64,000 nt of DNA from Mesodorylaimus sp. YZB2_4 (GCA_030248295.1 JASANH010000863.1:124001-188000), one strand, 5' to 3'. Positions 11,859 to 25,500 are shown, numbered from the stretch's first letter. Notes: generated by a model from the letters alone, not told the origin. Made by a program: numbers and translations.

Positions 11859-12017
11859 CGAGCTGTAAAGTAAATTTTGAAGCTGATCGAAGATTTTAGG
11901 ATCATAGCAATTTTTGTCCCGAAGTTAATTCGAGCTGTAAAGTAAATTTTGAAGCTGATCAAAGATTTGAGTGATAGGAATGAGGATCACTGCAATTTTT
12001 GTCTTGAAGTTAATTCG
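11859..12017 (+). repeat. Two-unit tandem repeat
   Basis: A unit of about 72 bases beginning CGAGCTGTAAAGTAAATTTT is followed at 11931 by a second unit of about 88 bases. The second carries a small insertion around GTGATAGGAATGAGG. Both end in GAAGTTAATTCGAG. Confidence 0.85.
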
Positions 12018-12125
12018 AGTAAATATTTGTATTATAGCCTATTTCAACGATTCAAAAAATTTTTAAACTTCGGATATTTGCAGTTTAAAAAAATGGTTTT
12101 ATTTCGTAGTGCAACATCTTTGTAG

Positions 12126-12560
12126 GTGCCGCCTCGGTAATGTAGCGGTGAAAGGCGTGTGTCACAATTCGGTTGGCAGAGCTGGAAACTGGTCGGCTGC
12201 GAGTTCAACTCTGGCTGTCTGAGAGAACTTGGTGGAGTTCCCTCTGCGCCTTGCACACCTGGCGTTGGGTGACTCACCCTTCATCCCTCCGGGCTCGACA
12301 AACGAGGGGAGACCTTATAGGGTGGGAGACTCTCGAATACTGGTCCCCTCACGGGCCACGGGCTGGGTGTGGTTGCCCCCCTTCCCCCGGGGGAACCACC
12401 GTAATCGCGGGGTTGCGACTAACACGCGCCCTTGCCCGGCATGCAGCCCGGATGGACTTTAGTCGATGGCAAGATAGGGTCAACTAACAAGCCCCCTAGC
12501 TCGCGGGTAAAGAACCAAAAATCGACCTTCCCCTGGGCCGACCAGGATTATTATAAAAAA
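12126..12560 (+). mobile_element. SINE-like/inverted-end element, family 2 copy 1
   Basis: It shares GCGTGTGTCACA, GGCAGAGCTGGAAA, the middle CTTGCACACCTGGCGTTGGG and the ending GATGGACTTTAGTCGATGGC with 62341-62772. A B-box-like GCGAGTTCAACTC follows the tRNA-like head. The frames through it are non-coding. Confidence 0.7.
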
Positions 12561-14366
12561 AAATTTTTGGGTGTCATCAGCAGACTCGACTATGTACAGT
12601 ATAGCTCAGAAAAAACAAACTTTTGCATTTACAGCAAGTGATTTGAGACTCTAAAAAGAACACATAGTATCATCTGGGACAAGGAGTCCGCCGGTTTATC
12701 CCTGATTCGTAAGCGTTTTTGCCACGCTCTAGAGACTCCTGCCATAGGAAAATAGTATAATTCGAAGGTTCGGGGCTCGTACCTCTAGCAGTCGCCAGAG
12801 TCATGCTGATAAGCGAGGCAGCGAGGCGACCAAATCTCCTGCATGGCTCACTTCTTCTGATGTTTTCGCTATGAGCACCTCAAGTACGACACTGGGCACG
12901 GGGCTAGATCACTCCTGTCCGATATCATGTTGCAGCATTCTTGTAGCCAAGACCATTAGTCCATCCATTGCAACTATATTTTTAAATTTCCCGCATTTTT
13001 CTGGGCGTGCATGTCTACTGCTACTGACACTGGCTGGAATGGTCCGATGTGCGATGAGGCATCGGCGCTGCGCTGCATTGCAATGTGCAGTCATTGTCGG
13101 AGATAGTCGTAAGCATTCCCGCGAGATTCGCTCGTAGCTAGGCCTACGGAAATAGGCCTCGGTTAGCTATGGTATGTGTTTTTGAGAGTTTGCATAACTA
13201 AATTTGGGCTTTCCATACGCGTCCTGAGTCACTCGTTTTGACTTTTTCTGAAGCTTCGCTTGTTTGGCTGCGTTTTGTGCTGTGACCTTCAGGTGAGATT
13301 GGCGGCGTCTCGCAGAAAGAATCACGGAGAAACTTTTAATTTTTTGTTGTATTATTGATGCTACGAAATTTTTTCTCGCGCATTTTTATTGTCCATCTGG
13401 TGCCGACCGAAGTCTTGGCGGTGTCATCGTAAAACATTGTGCGTCATCGAAATTTGTCTTTTGGGGATTCATCTTTTAGACGTGCTCGTAAAAAGGTAGG
13501 CCCATGTACGGTTCCGGTGCTTTTATTATCAACGCGCATCATTGCCCGCACCAGATCATATCTATTTTATGGCGACACGACGCGATTTTTGGGGCGAACG
13601 TGTAGGCAAACGCCGTGATTTTTACAGCTGGCATTCAAATCAAGTGCGATGACGTCCAAAATTTAAATTTTTAGTGCGCTGACGCTATTTATTGGACGAC
13701 GTTTTATTCTCGGAACTGGCGAAGGAGAACCCTGAATTTCGTTCGATCTGGCTTTTTTCTGTTGAATTTTCCCTCCCTGCTTTCCTCACTAATCAATTTA
13801 CCGTTGCCCTCGACGTATTTGAAGAATGATCACATTTTTTCATCGAGCTTCCTCATTTGGGGTCGTTCGTTTTCATTGGGCCTATTTACTAGCCAGTTTC
13901 TCTTGGCTACGCGCCCCCGGCTGATGGCAATGATCGTGAGTGGCCCAGTCGAACCAGCAAGGTCATTTAGGCAGGCTAGACACTGGTGTACAGAGAGTGG
14001 GCGTACATCCAACAGTGTGGCATGATCGAATTGTTCACCTAGCAACGTGTCTGATGAATAGCTTGCTGCTATTGGTAGCTAATCCTCATTAATTCCACAC
14101 CGATTATCTGTTGAGCCGAAATCTTGAATAGACGAATTGCGTGCTTCGAGGACGAGAGGTTTAACTGTTAAAAATTCGCGTTTTCTAGTTAAAAATCGAT
14201 TTTTTAATTTATATTGTTTCAATATCTATAGGTCTAAATTTTTTTTAGGGAACGTCAAATAGCGAGCAAAAATGATTCGCTAGTCGACGCGGATATTTTG
14301 GACCGCTCGCTTTTGTAAAAGAGCATTTTTTTCTATGCGAACGTTTTGCACCGCATTTTTTCAATA
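12561..14366. other. Upstream region of the glucosyltransferase gene, no gene supported
   Basis: No exon-like frame was found. The last few hundred bases before the ATG at 14367 are AT-rich and would hold the promoter, but I see no convincing TATA box at a sensible distance. Confidence 0.45.
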
Positions 14367-17300
14367 ATGAGTGCCGTGTCGTCTTCTGAAGAATCCGAGG
14401 CTTTATCACCATCTTCATTGTTGATTTCTTCCTATTTACGCCCTGATTATATTTGTTTGGGTTTATCAATCGGTATTCTCATATTTTGGGCCGGTTATTG
14501 GGTCGTGCACATGATCGCTATCAGCTACGGGTAAGTGCTTTTTTTTAGTTCCGCTATAGTAAATATTTCGCTTGCCTTCATCGCCCGTTACTCTCATTTT
14601 CATGTAAAAATTACGTAGACCCGAAAAATTTTTGTTACTCGCCATTTGTTTGTACGGTTATTCGCATTCTTTTGGTTTTTGTGGAAAATGGAAAGGTCGT
14701 GATTGGGCGAAGATTCTTATGTATCTGAGTCATTCGTTTTCTACGCCGAGATAGTTCGGAGTGCAACAGTGCAGTGCAGTTCATGCGAGGAGATCCCCCT
14801 AACGAAACAATGTATCATGTCTTCTTGACGACCTCGCCTGTCGCCTATCTACCGTCTGGTCGTCTTTTGAATAAGGTGATGTCCTTCGTTAAGTTCGCGC
14901 ATGGATGACTTTTTCTTCACGGACAATAAAACTTAGTTATATTGAACGACCTGGGCAATAGTAGTAAGGATGTATTTGGCAGTGACTATGTATACTACAA
15001 TAGAAATCATTCGTCTTACGCCTGTTTCCATCGTATGCTCGCCAATACAATCCCCTAAACTGGTTTCTTATTTCGATTTCTTGTTTGGTAGTTCGTTTTG
15101 TTGCGATTGATTTATGTCTCATCGTTTAAAGGCGTTCTTTGTTGGAACCGCGTCGCATAGACCACCATTTTTGGGCTGCGGGTGGAGAAAGGGAGCGTGT
15201 AGAAATGGAGTGTCTCTTCCAATTTCTATCTTACTCATTCGAAATGCCAATTCCATTCGCTCCCTTGCCAATGTTTTTATCTTGTTCGTTCGCTTCGAAC
15301 GAGTGAGAGAAGCATTTCGAAGATGGGTGCAGCAAAAGCGAACATGTTTTCGGTGCGCATTAGAAAAAACAGCAGCAGCGCATCAATAATTTTCTATTCG
15401 TCCCCTCTCGGAATATCGTGCTTTCCTAAAGGCAATGTGATCGTAATCTTTTTCCCCGTTTTATTTATTATTTTGTGCGGCTTTTAATGCAATAAATGTT
15501 TTTATAGGAAATTGAAATTGCACAAGAGGTATACGATTGACGACGAAAGCTGCAAGAACGCACTTCCAGGCGTCAGCATAATAAAACCATTGGTCGGGGT
15601 CGATCCTAATTTATATTCGAATTTAGAAACCTTTTTTACATTGAAATATCCACAGGTGAGTAAACTATATAAACTATTGTGATTTATGCCTATTTGGAAA
15701 ATAATATTTAAGGAAACGTGATGACGAGATTTTAGATTTGTTTGCACTGCAGTCAGTAGGTGTGTAGTTTTAAACAGGTGCACCCGTGTCTGGTTACGAG
15801 ACAAAAAAACTTGAAATGGAATAGGCAGTTTTACACGAGATGAACTGCTGAAACCGGAAAAGAAAGAAGGAATTGTCATTTGCAGTGGCACAGAAAGAGT
15901 GTAAAGTAACGGTTTGAATTTATTTCAGTACGAAATTCTATTTTGCGTGCATAACGATAGCGATCCGGCGTTGATGGTGGTCGATTCAGTTCGCGCCAAA
16001 TATGCTCACGTCGATTCGCGACGGTTCACGTGCGAGGAACGAGTGGGTATTAATCCGAAAATTAACAACATGATACAAGCTTATCGAGCGGCCAAATACA
16101 ATGTGATTATGATCTCGGATGCCGGAATGAGAAGTAAGGTGGTTGGATGAAGGAAGCTTCAGGAAGGGGGAAGGTCATGCGCGGAAAGGGGCGAGAGTTT
16201 CGCCTGGATGGCTCTCTCCGTCATTAGAGTCGATGGGCAGAGCTGTGAGGCCCCATGGGTTTGTTTTTCACCTCAGCCCCGAAGCTGATGGATTCAGGAG
16301 AAACGAGTAATTATGGCTTGCAGGGACCGTTAACCAATCCTTAAAGTAAAGTCGGGTAGCTAGCTCATTTTTAAATGTATTTTCCAACCAAACATTTAAA
16401 ATTTTCGCGCCCAATTGGCGCAAGTATGGGCAAGGTCGGTTGGGTATTTGGGGAGGGGGTCAGATCAGATCGCCTAAGCCTGATCTGATCGCGTGTTAGA
16501 CAGGCCAGGTCAGGTTTGGTTCGAGCCGAGTGAGTGAGTTGCATGACTGTTTACATAGAGTACTGTGGCTGGCTGGACAATTGGCCTGTGCGCGGAGGTC
16601 AGGGCTTGGTCAATCAGGTCAGGTCTTGGTCCAGCCCGCATGCAATTTGATCGCTTTCGCTTCCTTCCTTTTCTTTCTTCCTGCTGGACCTGAGGTAGGG
16701 GGCGGGGTTGAGAGGAAGGGTTCAATGTCCTGGCCGACCCAACAGGGGGGGGGGGTACCCCCTACCCCCTTGCCCATACTTGGTCTGGCGTGAGGCATAC
16801 TTTGAGACTAATGCCGGTCGTTGAAGCGGGTCCCGTGAAACTGAAATTGTTTTAAAATCGCGACTTTGAGTTGAATAAGATGCGAATGAACCGAATCTAG
16901 TCCCGTTAGTTTTGGCCAAATGATCCATACACTGTGTAGCGTCCGTTCGTAGGGCAGGACGTGCTTCCCGCCATCTTTTAAATTTGAATTTTTCTTGATT
17001 TTTCACGATAAACATGCGGTAACGGCACCTGTTACTCGTTATCTCACGGTCAGAGCCCAAGCCTTTGGGGGGTAACGCCTTTTCGATCAGCCCCGGGCAG
17101 GGGGTGGGGTAAAACGGCGCAAAGATATTGACAGATTTGTAGCCAAGCATGTCCGTCCGCTATGCCCATATCTTGGGCGTGTTATAATAAGGGGTCTTTA
17201 TTCGATATATTGTATTTCAGTGAAAGAAGACACCTTGACGGATATGGTGATGGCATTGAAAGACGATGTGGGCATTGTCACTCAGATGCCATTCACTTGC

Positions 17301-18614
17301 GATCGTAAAGGATTCGCGGCCACATTGGAGAAAGTGTATTTTGGCACGGCGCACGCACGAATCTATTTATCAGCCGATGCATTCGGTGTGATTTGCAGCA
17401 CTGGCATGTCTTCGTTGATGAGAAAGAACGTATTAGAAGAAGCGGGCGGAATGCAAGCCTTTGGTCATTATATTGCCGAAGATTACTTCTTCGCGCACTC
17501 CATAGCCAGCAAGGGATGGAAGTGTGCAATTAGTAGTCAGCCCGGTTGGCAAAATGCAGGAATATGTAGCGTATCGGCGCATCACGCACGTTCAGCGAGG
17601 TAAGCCGATTTGGTACGTGTGTTTGTTGGTGGATTTGGATATCAGGGCTAGGTTGCGGAGACTATTTCTCTACCGAGTAGGAGTAATTGCAGCTCCATAG
17701 TGTAAAGTGTATGTTTTATATCGGGTGGGCTGAGGAAAGAGTTGTGTTTAGACTTTTAAGCCCGCAGTAATCAGTGTTGTTTTCAGATGGGCCAAATTGC
17801 GTATAGCAATGTTGCCGCACATCGTTCTATTGGAGCCGTTGCAAGAATGCGTTTTGTTGGGAGTGTTGAGCTCATTGGCCGTGAACAATCTCTTCCAGTG
17901 GAATTCCTTGGTCTTTTTTCTCGTTCACGTCACTGCTTGGATGCTTACCGATTATGTTCTCTTATCTATTGTTCAGGTGAGATGGGGTTGGAGTTTACTG
18001 ATGGCTAGTCGCCACTTGTTTGTACCGTTGTGGTTGGTGTGCGGAAGGCGTGGGTAGTGGGGAATGCATTGATTAGAAAGAGGCTATGGAGAGATGGAAT
18101 GTAGAGGGTTCGATTCCCGCTCGAGCTTGAAAGTATATGTTTAATAATCAAGGATGTTTTTCTTTAGAACGGCCCGTTGCCATTTGGGAAATTTGAGTAC
18201 GTTGTTTCGTGGTTATTTCGAGAATTCACATCTTTGCCGTTATTCCTTCGCGCGTTGTTCAATCCGACGATTAGTTGGCGCACTGGTACATACAAATTGA
18301 GATGGGGTGGTGTGGCCATGCAATTACAGGCGCCAAGTACTAACAACACGACAAAATTGAGCAACGCAGTCAATTCGAATAATCGTGCGGGATCGAATGC
18401 CAAGAAGCAATCGCTAACCATCATTCCGTTCGCTAAGAATGCTGAGAAGGATCTTATACAGCATTCGGTCTATTACGAGCAGCAACAACGCAGTGGTTCC
18501 TTAACTGGATTGAGTGCGGTTGTGTCATGCCCTGCCAATGCTTCCCCGTTCACTGACGCCATTTCTAGTAACGACAGTATAGCCAGGCCTAGGTCCGATT
18601 TGTTGCGGATTTAG
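14367..18614 (+). CDS. ugcg: Ceramide glucosyltransferase (glucosylceramide synthase)
   Basis: Six exons (14367-14530, 15508-15655, 15929-16133, 17221-17599, 17787-17976, 18168-18614) join in phase to 510 residues. The enzyme moves glucose from UDP-glucose to ceramide on the Golgi membrane, the first step of glucosphingolipid synthesis. An N-terminal helix at about 28-54 anchors it. The GT-A catalytic signature is complete: VGVDPN (D87), HNDSDPA (D114, D116), ISDAG (D168), IAEDYF (D260) and RSARW (296-300), the (Q/R)XXRW motif. C-terminal hydrophobic segments include [16 protein letters not shown], then [17 protein letters not shown] as in animal enzymes. After that it carries an extra tail of about 100 residues, rich in Ser and Asn, not found in the 394-residue human enzyme. 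The start is the first ATG in the frame. Intron 3 contains a small inverted-repeat element. All splice sites are GT..AG and there is no damage. Confidence 0.96.
16423..16780. mobile_element. Small inverted-repeat element in intron 3
   Basis: The ends read AGTATGGGCAAGG and CCCTTGCCCATACT, with further G-rich and C-rich similarity inward (GGTTGGGTATTTGGGG against the reversed right side). It lies wholly inside intron 3 of the glucosyltransferase gene and includes a run of 11 G at about 16746. It has no coding capacity. Confidence 0.65.
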
Positions 18615-19440
18615 GGATTTCGAGGTCAGGGTTTGTGTGGGGACTGACCGAAGTGAGATGGAAGGAAGGATTTGAAAGGTTCTATCTAGTCAGTGGGTTT
18701 TTGATAGCATAGCTTATTTGTGAATAGGACTGGCTGGGGTGTTTGTACTGCTCTATCTTGTGTACTGTGTTCTGTCTGTGCTGGCTGCAATGCGGGCTGT
18801 ATTAGTTTAGTTAGTTGTGTGAATACAAAATGAGCAAAATGTGAGCTACTTTTTTTGGTACTTTTGCATTGCTAGGCAGGAATCTAACGAGTTTTTGATT
18901 GGTTATTTGTTAGGGTTTTGTGGAATTACTTGTACGAGGTGACTGATTTGGCTATGCTTTTGTATTCGTGCATATGTCCGAGCACGCGAATGAAGGAGGT
19001 GGAGGGAATGGTTGCACTGGTTGCGGGCGGAAGCAGGGATAAGAGGGTAACGAGGCGACGGACTAACTGCACCAGCACTTTGCGCTCTGACATAATGAAA
19101 GGTGCTTGTACTGAACTCGCACGGATGGATATTGATTTCGTGCAGGACGGACTTGTAAGGGGCCCGGCAAATTAGAAAGGGGCTTTTCCAAGAGTCGATG
19201 GAGCGACGGTTGTGAACGATGGGAACCAGTGGCGATCGAGTGACTGGGTTGCCGTGTTGGAGATGAAAGGAAGCTGGCGATGAGTCATGCACTTGTAGGT
19301 GTGTCGGGGTGAATCAGCAGAGTGTTATTTATAAAGTGAGTAAATATTTGATACGAGGCTGCCTTGTTCGTTGAGTGCGACGGCTACTCCGCCTTTGCTT
19401 CGCTGTGTGGTTGTGCTGGAATGTACGGCGTGCGAGTGTC
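18615..19440. other. Spacer between the glucosyltransferase and LAP genes
   Basis: About 980 bases separate the stop of one gene from the start of the next on the same strand. There is no clear AATAAA just after the first stop; a weak AATACA occurs near 18823. The overlapping short frames here show no domain. I see no sign of tight operon spacing. Confidence 0.5.
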
Positions 19441-19552
19441 CACTTTACACAGTGTAAAGTAGGTATATTTAGGCCACAGAGTGTAAAGTGCCACTTTACA
19501 CTTGTGAACATGTGAATCACTTTACACTGTTCGATCTGGAACGTGTAAAGTG
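19441..19552. promoter_or_regulatory. Cluster of six GTGTAAAGTG/CACTTTACAC motifs
   Basis: Within 112 bases, CACTTTACAC occurs at 19441, 19492 and 19518, and GTGTAAAGT(G/A) at 19452, 19481 and 19543. Several are paired head to head, so the DNA can also form small hairpins. The cluster ends 40 bases before the LAP gene ATG. Density and position suggest binding sites for one factor, or the leftover end of a mobile element; the sequence alone does not decide. Confidence 0.5.
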
Positions 19553-19592
19553 ATTAATAATGGGGCGGCTTGTTTTTAGGCTTCCCATCGCC

Positions 19593-22500
19593 ATGAATCG
19601 TCGTCGGCAATCGGCGATTCACGTGCCTTCATCGCAACAGCAAAGCCACAGTAGCAATGGCTTAAAAGGACTGCTGGCTTCTCTGGTGCCTAAAAAATTC
19701 TTGCATTCGGTTAGCGAAACTGCTAAAATACGAACAGCGAGTCCCAAAAGGCCAGGGATAAATAATGGCAGGCTCAATGAAAATGTGGAGCAGGGAAGTC
19801 GACGAGGGAGCATTGGTGCATCGTCTAATAAAGTGCCACGACATTCCAAAGAGCAAGATGTCGATTTGAGCGGGTTGGGATTGAAATCGTCGAAGGGACT
19901 GACCCTTTTCCGAAATGTGAAGAAACCTGAATTGATCGAATGTGTCAGATTGGATCACAATCGATTCGAAAACTTGCCGGAGGTGAGTGGGCTTATACAA
20001 TGTCTGTGCATACGATGTTCAATCCAAAGAGGCTCACAGTTTGCCTAGTGCCCTAATTTCCACGATCAGTAGGGATGGAGATTTGTGCATCAGATGCAAA
20101 GGAGCGGGCTTACTCAGCGTTAGCCAATCAGAATGCTCCCTGTGACAAGCGTGATAACTGGCGCATTGTTACAGTGCTGTCGTGTATTTGATAGCGGTAG
20201 CTGCGTGGGCGTGGCTTGTGTGGACTTACCCAATCAGAATACAGCACAAGTCAGCCATATAATTTTGTTTCCAGGACTTATGTCGATGCTTGCAATTGCG
20301 GGTTTTAAGCGCTACGGATAATGATCTGATATCGGTTCCGCATTGGATCGCCAGTCTCATATCGTTGAAAGTATTGGATTTGCGCAAAAACAGTAAGTTT
20401 TTACTTGGTTTTTGCGCAATGCTTCTTACCAGCTGTTTTACAGGTATTCAAATATTGCCTGAATCATTCAAATGTTTGAAACGGTTGTGCGTTCTCAATC
20501 TCAGTTTTAACCCATTGACCAGGTGAGGTGCCCTCTTGCTTGCTTCTGCATTGCTGGCCATGAACGTGGTGCTTTGATGAGGGCGCGTTTGAATTCTCGC
20601 CTCTGCGTTACTTACCCTTGTGCTGTGCGCCACTAATATGCGTGGAACCACTAACATTGGTCTGGTACAGACGTGCTGGCCAGGACAGTCTTCAGTGATA
20701 ACTCGTCTGGCTGGGCTGGTCATCTGTGTTTTATGTCTGATAGAGCATCTCAGCCGCGTCACAGCTCATGTGTCAGAATGCTTTTTCACCAGTGCTGGCC
20801 CACGCGTGGCCAGCACTGGTGAAAAGCCTTCTGACACATGAGCGCTAGTGCTCGTCCTTGCTTGCGATTGATGCAATGTAACACATACATGCGCATCTCC
20901 CGGGCCAAAAACTTGTGTCTTCTGTGGTGGTCTGGTGTCCGCAGCGCTAAAGGGACTGGCCAGACTAGTGGAGCCTTTATATCACGCCAAACTCCGAGCC
21001 AGCCAGCCAGATGACCTGATCCATGGCTGAAACAGTACCTTGACGGTTGACGTTCTCAGTTACCAGCTCCGCGCTGAGGATAAGATTGCGAGGCGGACCT
21101 GTACATGTTGGAATCCTTGGTCCGCCTTCTCAGGGTAAACTAGTTGTAAGCGGAGGGCCTCAATTTCAGATAATCCCTATGTGACCAGCCTTCCACTTGT
21201 AACAGAAGGACAGCTGCGTCTTGTTGCATTGGCAGATGATGGTAGCACGCGTCAGTGTTGTGTCACTGTTGCATCTTCCAGTTGTTGCCATGTAGAGAAG
21301 GTACAAATTCCCCGATCTCTTTCAGCATTGACCATTCGCTGGTGCATTGCTCGAATTTGACAGTCCTTTACCTGAACGACTGCTGCTTACAATTCCTTCC
21401 CGCCACTATTGGACGCCTGCATCATCTGCAGATATTAGAATTGCGCAACAATAATTTGCAGTCATTGCCATCTGGTCTTTGTCGATTAGGTCGCTTGGAA
21501 TTCCTCGATGTGGGCGGAAATCGCTTATGTGAATTTGTAAGACTGCCTTTTTTAGACAGCCACTTGCTCATAGAAAAATTGACTGGCTTTCATGTTTTAG
21601 CCTGAAACTTTGGGTAATATGTCAAATTTGAGAATTCTTTTGGCCGATGAAAATCGGATTACAAAGTTGCCTCAGGTAAAACACCCTTTCCATTAATTTT
21701 TAAAATTCTCAATTCGAATGGTGTATTTCTAGAATTTGGACGGTTTGCATGCCTTGGAATTTCTCGACGTGAGCAACAATGCACTGAAAGAGTTGTCGCC
21801 ATCCATGGAACAACTATTCGCCTTGGAAACATTGCTTCTCAACGATAACTACTTGACTAATTTGCCGCCGACTTTTGGTGAGGACTGACTCCTCATTTTT
21901 AATTGTTTTGTCCATAGCCACTTTGTGGCTGTCGAAAGAGTGCCCTTTTCCGATGTTGTGTGCAGCGCAGATGGGTCTTCGGCGCAACCGCTCGATCTTA
22001 CAGTTTTATTGGCACAAACAGTTTGGAACTCACAAGCAGACAGAAGATAGAACTAGCGGGGAAAGGAGTGAGTCAGAGGTAGATGGGAAAGGTCACGTTA
22101 CTACCAGTCATAACAGTGGAGTCTACAGCATTGTGGAACGAGCAGGAAACACAGAATATGGAACTAGGAATCTGAGGGTACTCGCGTGTTTTTCATATTT
22201 TAACTACGCTGCAAGTAGATTAATGAGTGCATACTGGTGCGCATACAAAAGTGGACAGGGCGCAAAAATTATGGTTCAGTTGATCTCTGAGATTTTGACG
22301 ACAGTCCAAATAGCAGATTCAAAGTTCGTTGATTAAATTCGCCATAAAATTCTGGTCCGAGTACGATATACTGTTTAGAATCGATTGCCAGCGGTCCTGT
22401 ACATGTTAAAATTTTTGGTCCGCCTCCGTGTAAACTAAGGCTAGCGATAGGCAGATAACCTCAATTTTGGACAGTCCCTGATGTGACCAGCCTTCCACTT

Positions 22501-25500
22501 GTAACAGGACATCTCAGCCTTGTTGCATTGGCAGATGATGGTAGCACGCGTCACTGTTGTGTCAGTGTAGGTGCATATGCACGAGTACACGCTGTGTACT
22601 GCATACATGTACATATTGTGAGCATGTACGGATGCAAATGTGTACGAGTATGCGCGCGAAGAAAAAATCGTGTACTTATACGTATGGATATGTACGGAAC
22701 AAAGGCACAGTATGTGTACAGATACGCATGAATACGGTGTACATGCGCTGTACACATACTGTACCAATGTTTCTCAGGGGCTCATATATGTACACTATAT
22801 ATCCGCATGCAGTACATGTTCGCAATCGAAGCTCCTTATAATGAACGCCAAGGAGACGAAGACTATGCCATCCTCTTGCCCTGTACTGGGCTCGGGTTTT
22901 TCATAATTCTTATTCAATCTGCTTCCCAGAATAACAACGGCATTTTCTGGACCATGCTGTGAATGATCGCGTGCTTTTAACCAGAAACATTTTCCCACAA
23001 TGAGCAGGCCCTCGTGTATTGAACAATTCCTCGAACTAACGCTAAGCAGACTGCGCATGCACCACTCGACAGTTCATGGGTGGCTTTTCCTGGCGTGAGA
23101 AGTACATACACCTAGAGAGCCATTTAGCATTATGCGAATAGGACTATCCTATTTGTTATGCGTTAGTTATATCGGAGGTACATATGGAGTGTAGGCGAGC
23201 CGGGACGGGACCAGGCGATGTACCTATCGAGCTACGACTGTACTTTGCATTTGATATACACATGCGAATGTGTACGAGCTCGTATATGCACTGCGTACAC
23301 GTGTATTTGCGTGTTGGCAAATGTCCCGTACACACTGTGCTTATAGAAAAAGATCATGTACGGATACGTATCGATACGTGTGCAGCACAGATGTCTATGT
23401 ATGTGTACAATACATGTACGCGTACACGTGTATCTATATTTTGGGAGGCAATACATATGCTGTACATATATGCAGTGTGTATGTACATAAACATATATCG
23501 GTACATATGCACACAAATATCCGTTCATATATATATACACACATATATCTGCACATATATACACATATATCCGTACATATATATATATATACATATATCC
23601 GTACACGTTCTGTTCTGTTCTGTATCTTACGTGGGGTATACATATCAGATACCATATCAGTAAAATTTACATATACGCGGACGTTGCTGACGCACATACC
23701 TGCTCATTGATAAATGAACAGCTTAGTGTTAATCAGAAACCAACACTGGATTTTGAACAGGCTGAAATTTTTTCCTTTGCTACATAGCTGACAGGTCAGA
23801 CTGATTCGAAGAAGTATAGACCATTTCACAGACTTCGTACATTGCAAATTTTAAATTTCCCGCTTCAACCCACTTATGGCAATTTTACGTAGATAAAAAG
23901 TCCCTCAATTTAAAGCTGTGCGCTAGTTTTATTGATGAAAATTTTCTGTTGGCCGTTTTCCTTGCTCGTGGCTGATTAGTTTTCGTTTCAAAAAAGTGGC
24001 CAGAAGTTGTTGCTCTTCTGTTTAAAAAAGATTTCTAGAGCGCGTTGAAGTGACGAACTTTTCATCTAAGTAAAATTATCATAAGCGGCATGCAGCCAGA
24101 AATTCAAATTTCACGTTGTATGAGATCTGTGAAATGGTCTATATAACAAGAATTTATGCGAGATGTTAGCGGAAGCTGACCACATAACATAGTAGACAGC
24201 CCCTGAGCTAAGGCCTGTAATGGCAAGGAAGTACCCTTTAGCTAAGACTCAGGCAGTCTCAGCCTTTTACTCTTCAATACTTGCACGCTTGGACCCGTAT
24301 TCCATGAGCAAATAGTCATATCCAGTCAGGATCAGTCGATATTTCTTCAACTCTAGCAATTACAGACCTGTAAAACACCAGCCTGACGGGCTGCTACTTA
24401 CGAACATAAGCGGTTAACCTACGGCATTGGCTTTTTCATGTACACTATTAGCCGGGTACTGGTTCCGCCAATGTATATTATCTATTTTTAGGAAACCTCC
24501 CAACCTTAAAGTTACTGCGCATTGACAGAAATGGGCTGCGGCAGCTTCCACCCGCCTTCGGAAAGTAGGAGCATCTGAAATTCTTATTTATTTTCCAGTT
24601 TTTTACCTCTTCTTTCCTAGATTGCGCTTGAAAGAATTCAGCGCCATTGCGAATGAACTGCCCGATTTGCCATCTAGCTTTTGTCAGCTATGTCAACTGG
24701 AGGTGCTGTTTTTGGACCAGAATCGATTGCAGGCTTTGCCGGATCAGGTGAGTAGCTGACCCGCATCTTTTTCTCAGTGTGTACCCTTTTGTGATTTGCT
24801 GATTTTAGCTCGGCGATCTGCGAAACTTGAGCATTTTGTCACTTCGTGGAAACCGGATTGAATATTTGCCATCTACGATGGGCAATATGTGGCGCTTGAT
24901 CACTTTAGATTTGCGTGAAAACCGCCTGCAATCTTTGCCAACAGGATTACGTGACCTTAATTCGCTGAGAGCATTGTGGCTAAGTCATAATCAGGTGAGC
25001 TAACGATAAGCAGGACAGATTTGCTTAGCATATGCAACTTTATTATTATCATGTTCATTTTCTTATTTCAAGTTTGATGTTTGAATTTTTTAAAATTTTC
25101 TTGCATAAATTATTGTTAGAATGACTGGACTTTTTCTAGGCCACCCCAAAACTGATCCTCACATGCGACTTGGATGCAAGTACTCGTCAAAAAGTGCTCA
25201 CTTGCTATCTCTTACCGCAGCAGAATCAAAGTTTGGGCAGTTATATCACGAAACGAGATTTCGATGGCATTCGTCACCCAAAAACCAAACGCATTACTTT
25301 CGAATTAAATGATAACCGAAATATGCAACCGGCGTCAAAACAAATATCAAATGATTGTTTAACTGAAGCGAAGCCATTGGTCGAACGCAACACGGCCCCA
25401 GCAGGCTCGCTTCGACGTTGGCCACTGGAAACAGCTCAAGCGTTGGAAATGTTAGACGCGCAACACGAAATTGTAGTTCGGACTGAAACCAGTTTCGGCA

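Noticed and set aside
18100..18125. GGGTTCGATTCCCGC, a perfect tRNA B box, in a glucosyltransferase intron
   Set aside because: No matching A box, anticodon arm or acceptor stem could be placed upstream; at best a tRNA-derived scrap.
23184..23710. Long overlapping Tyr/Ile/Cys-rich frames on both strands
   Set aside because: They are translations of an ATAC/GTAC simple repeat; openness on both strands reflects lack of stop codons in the repeat.
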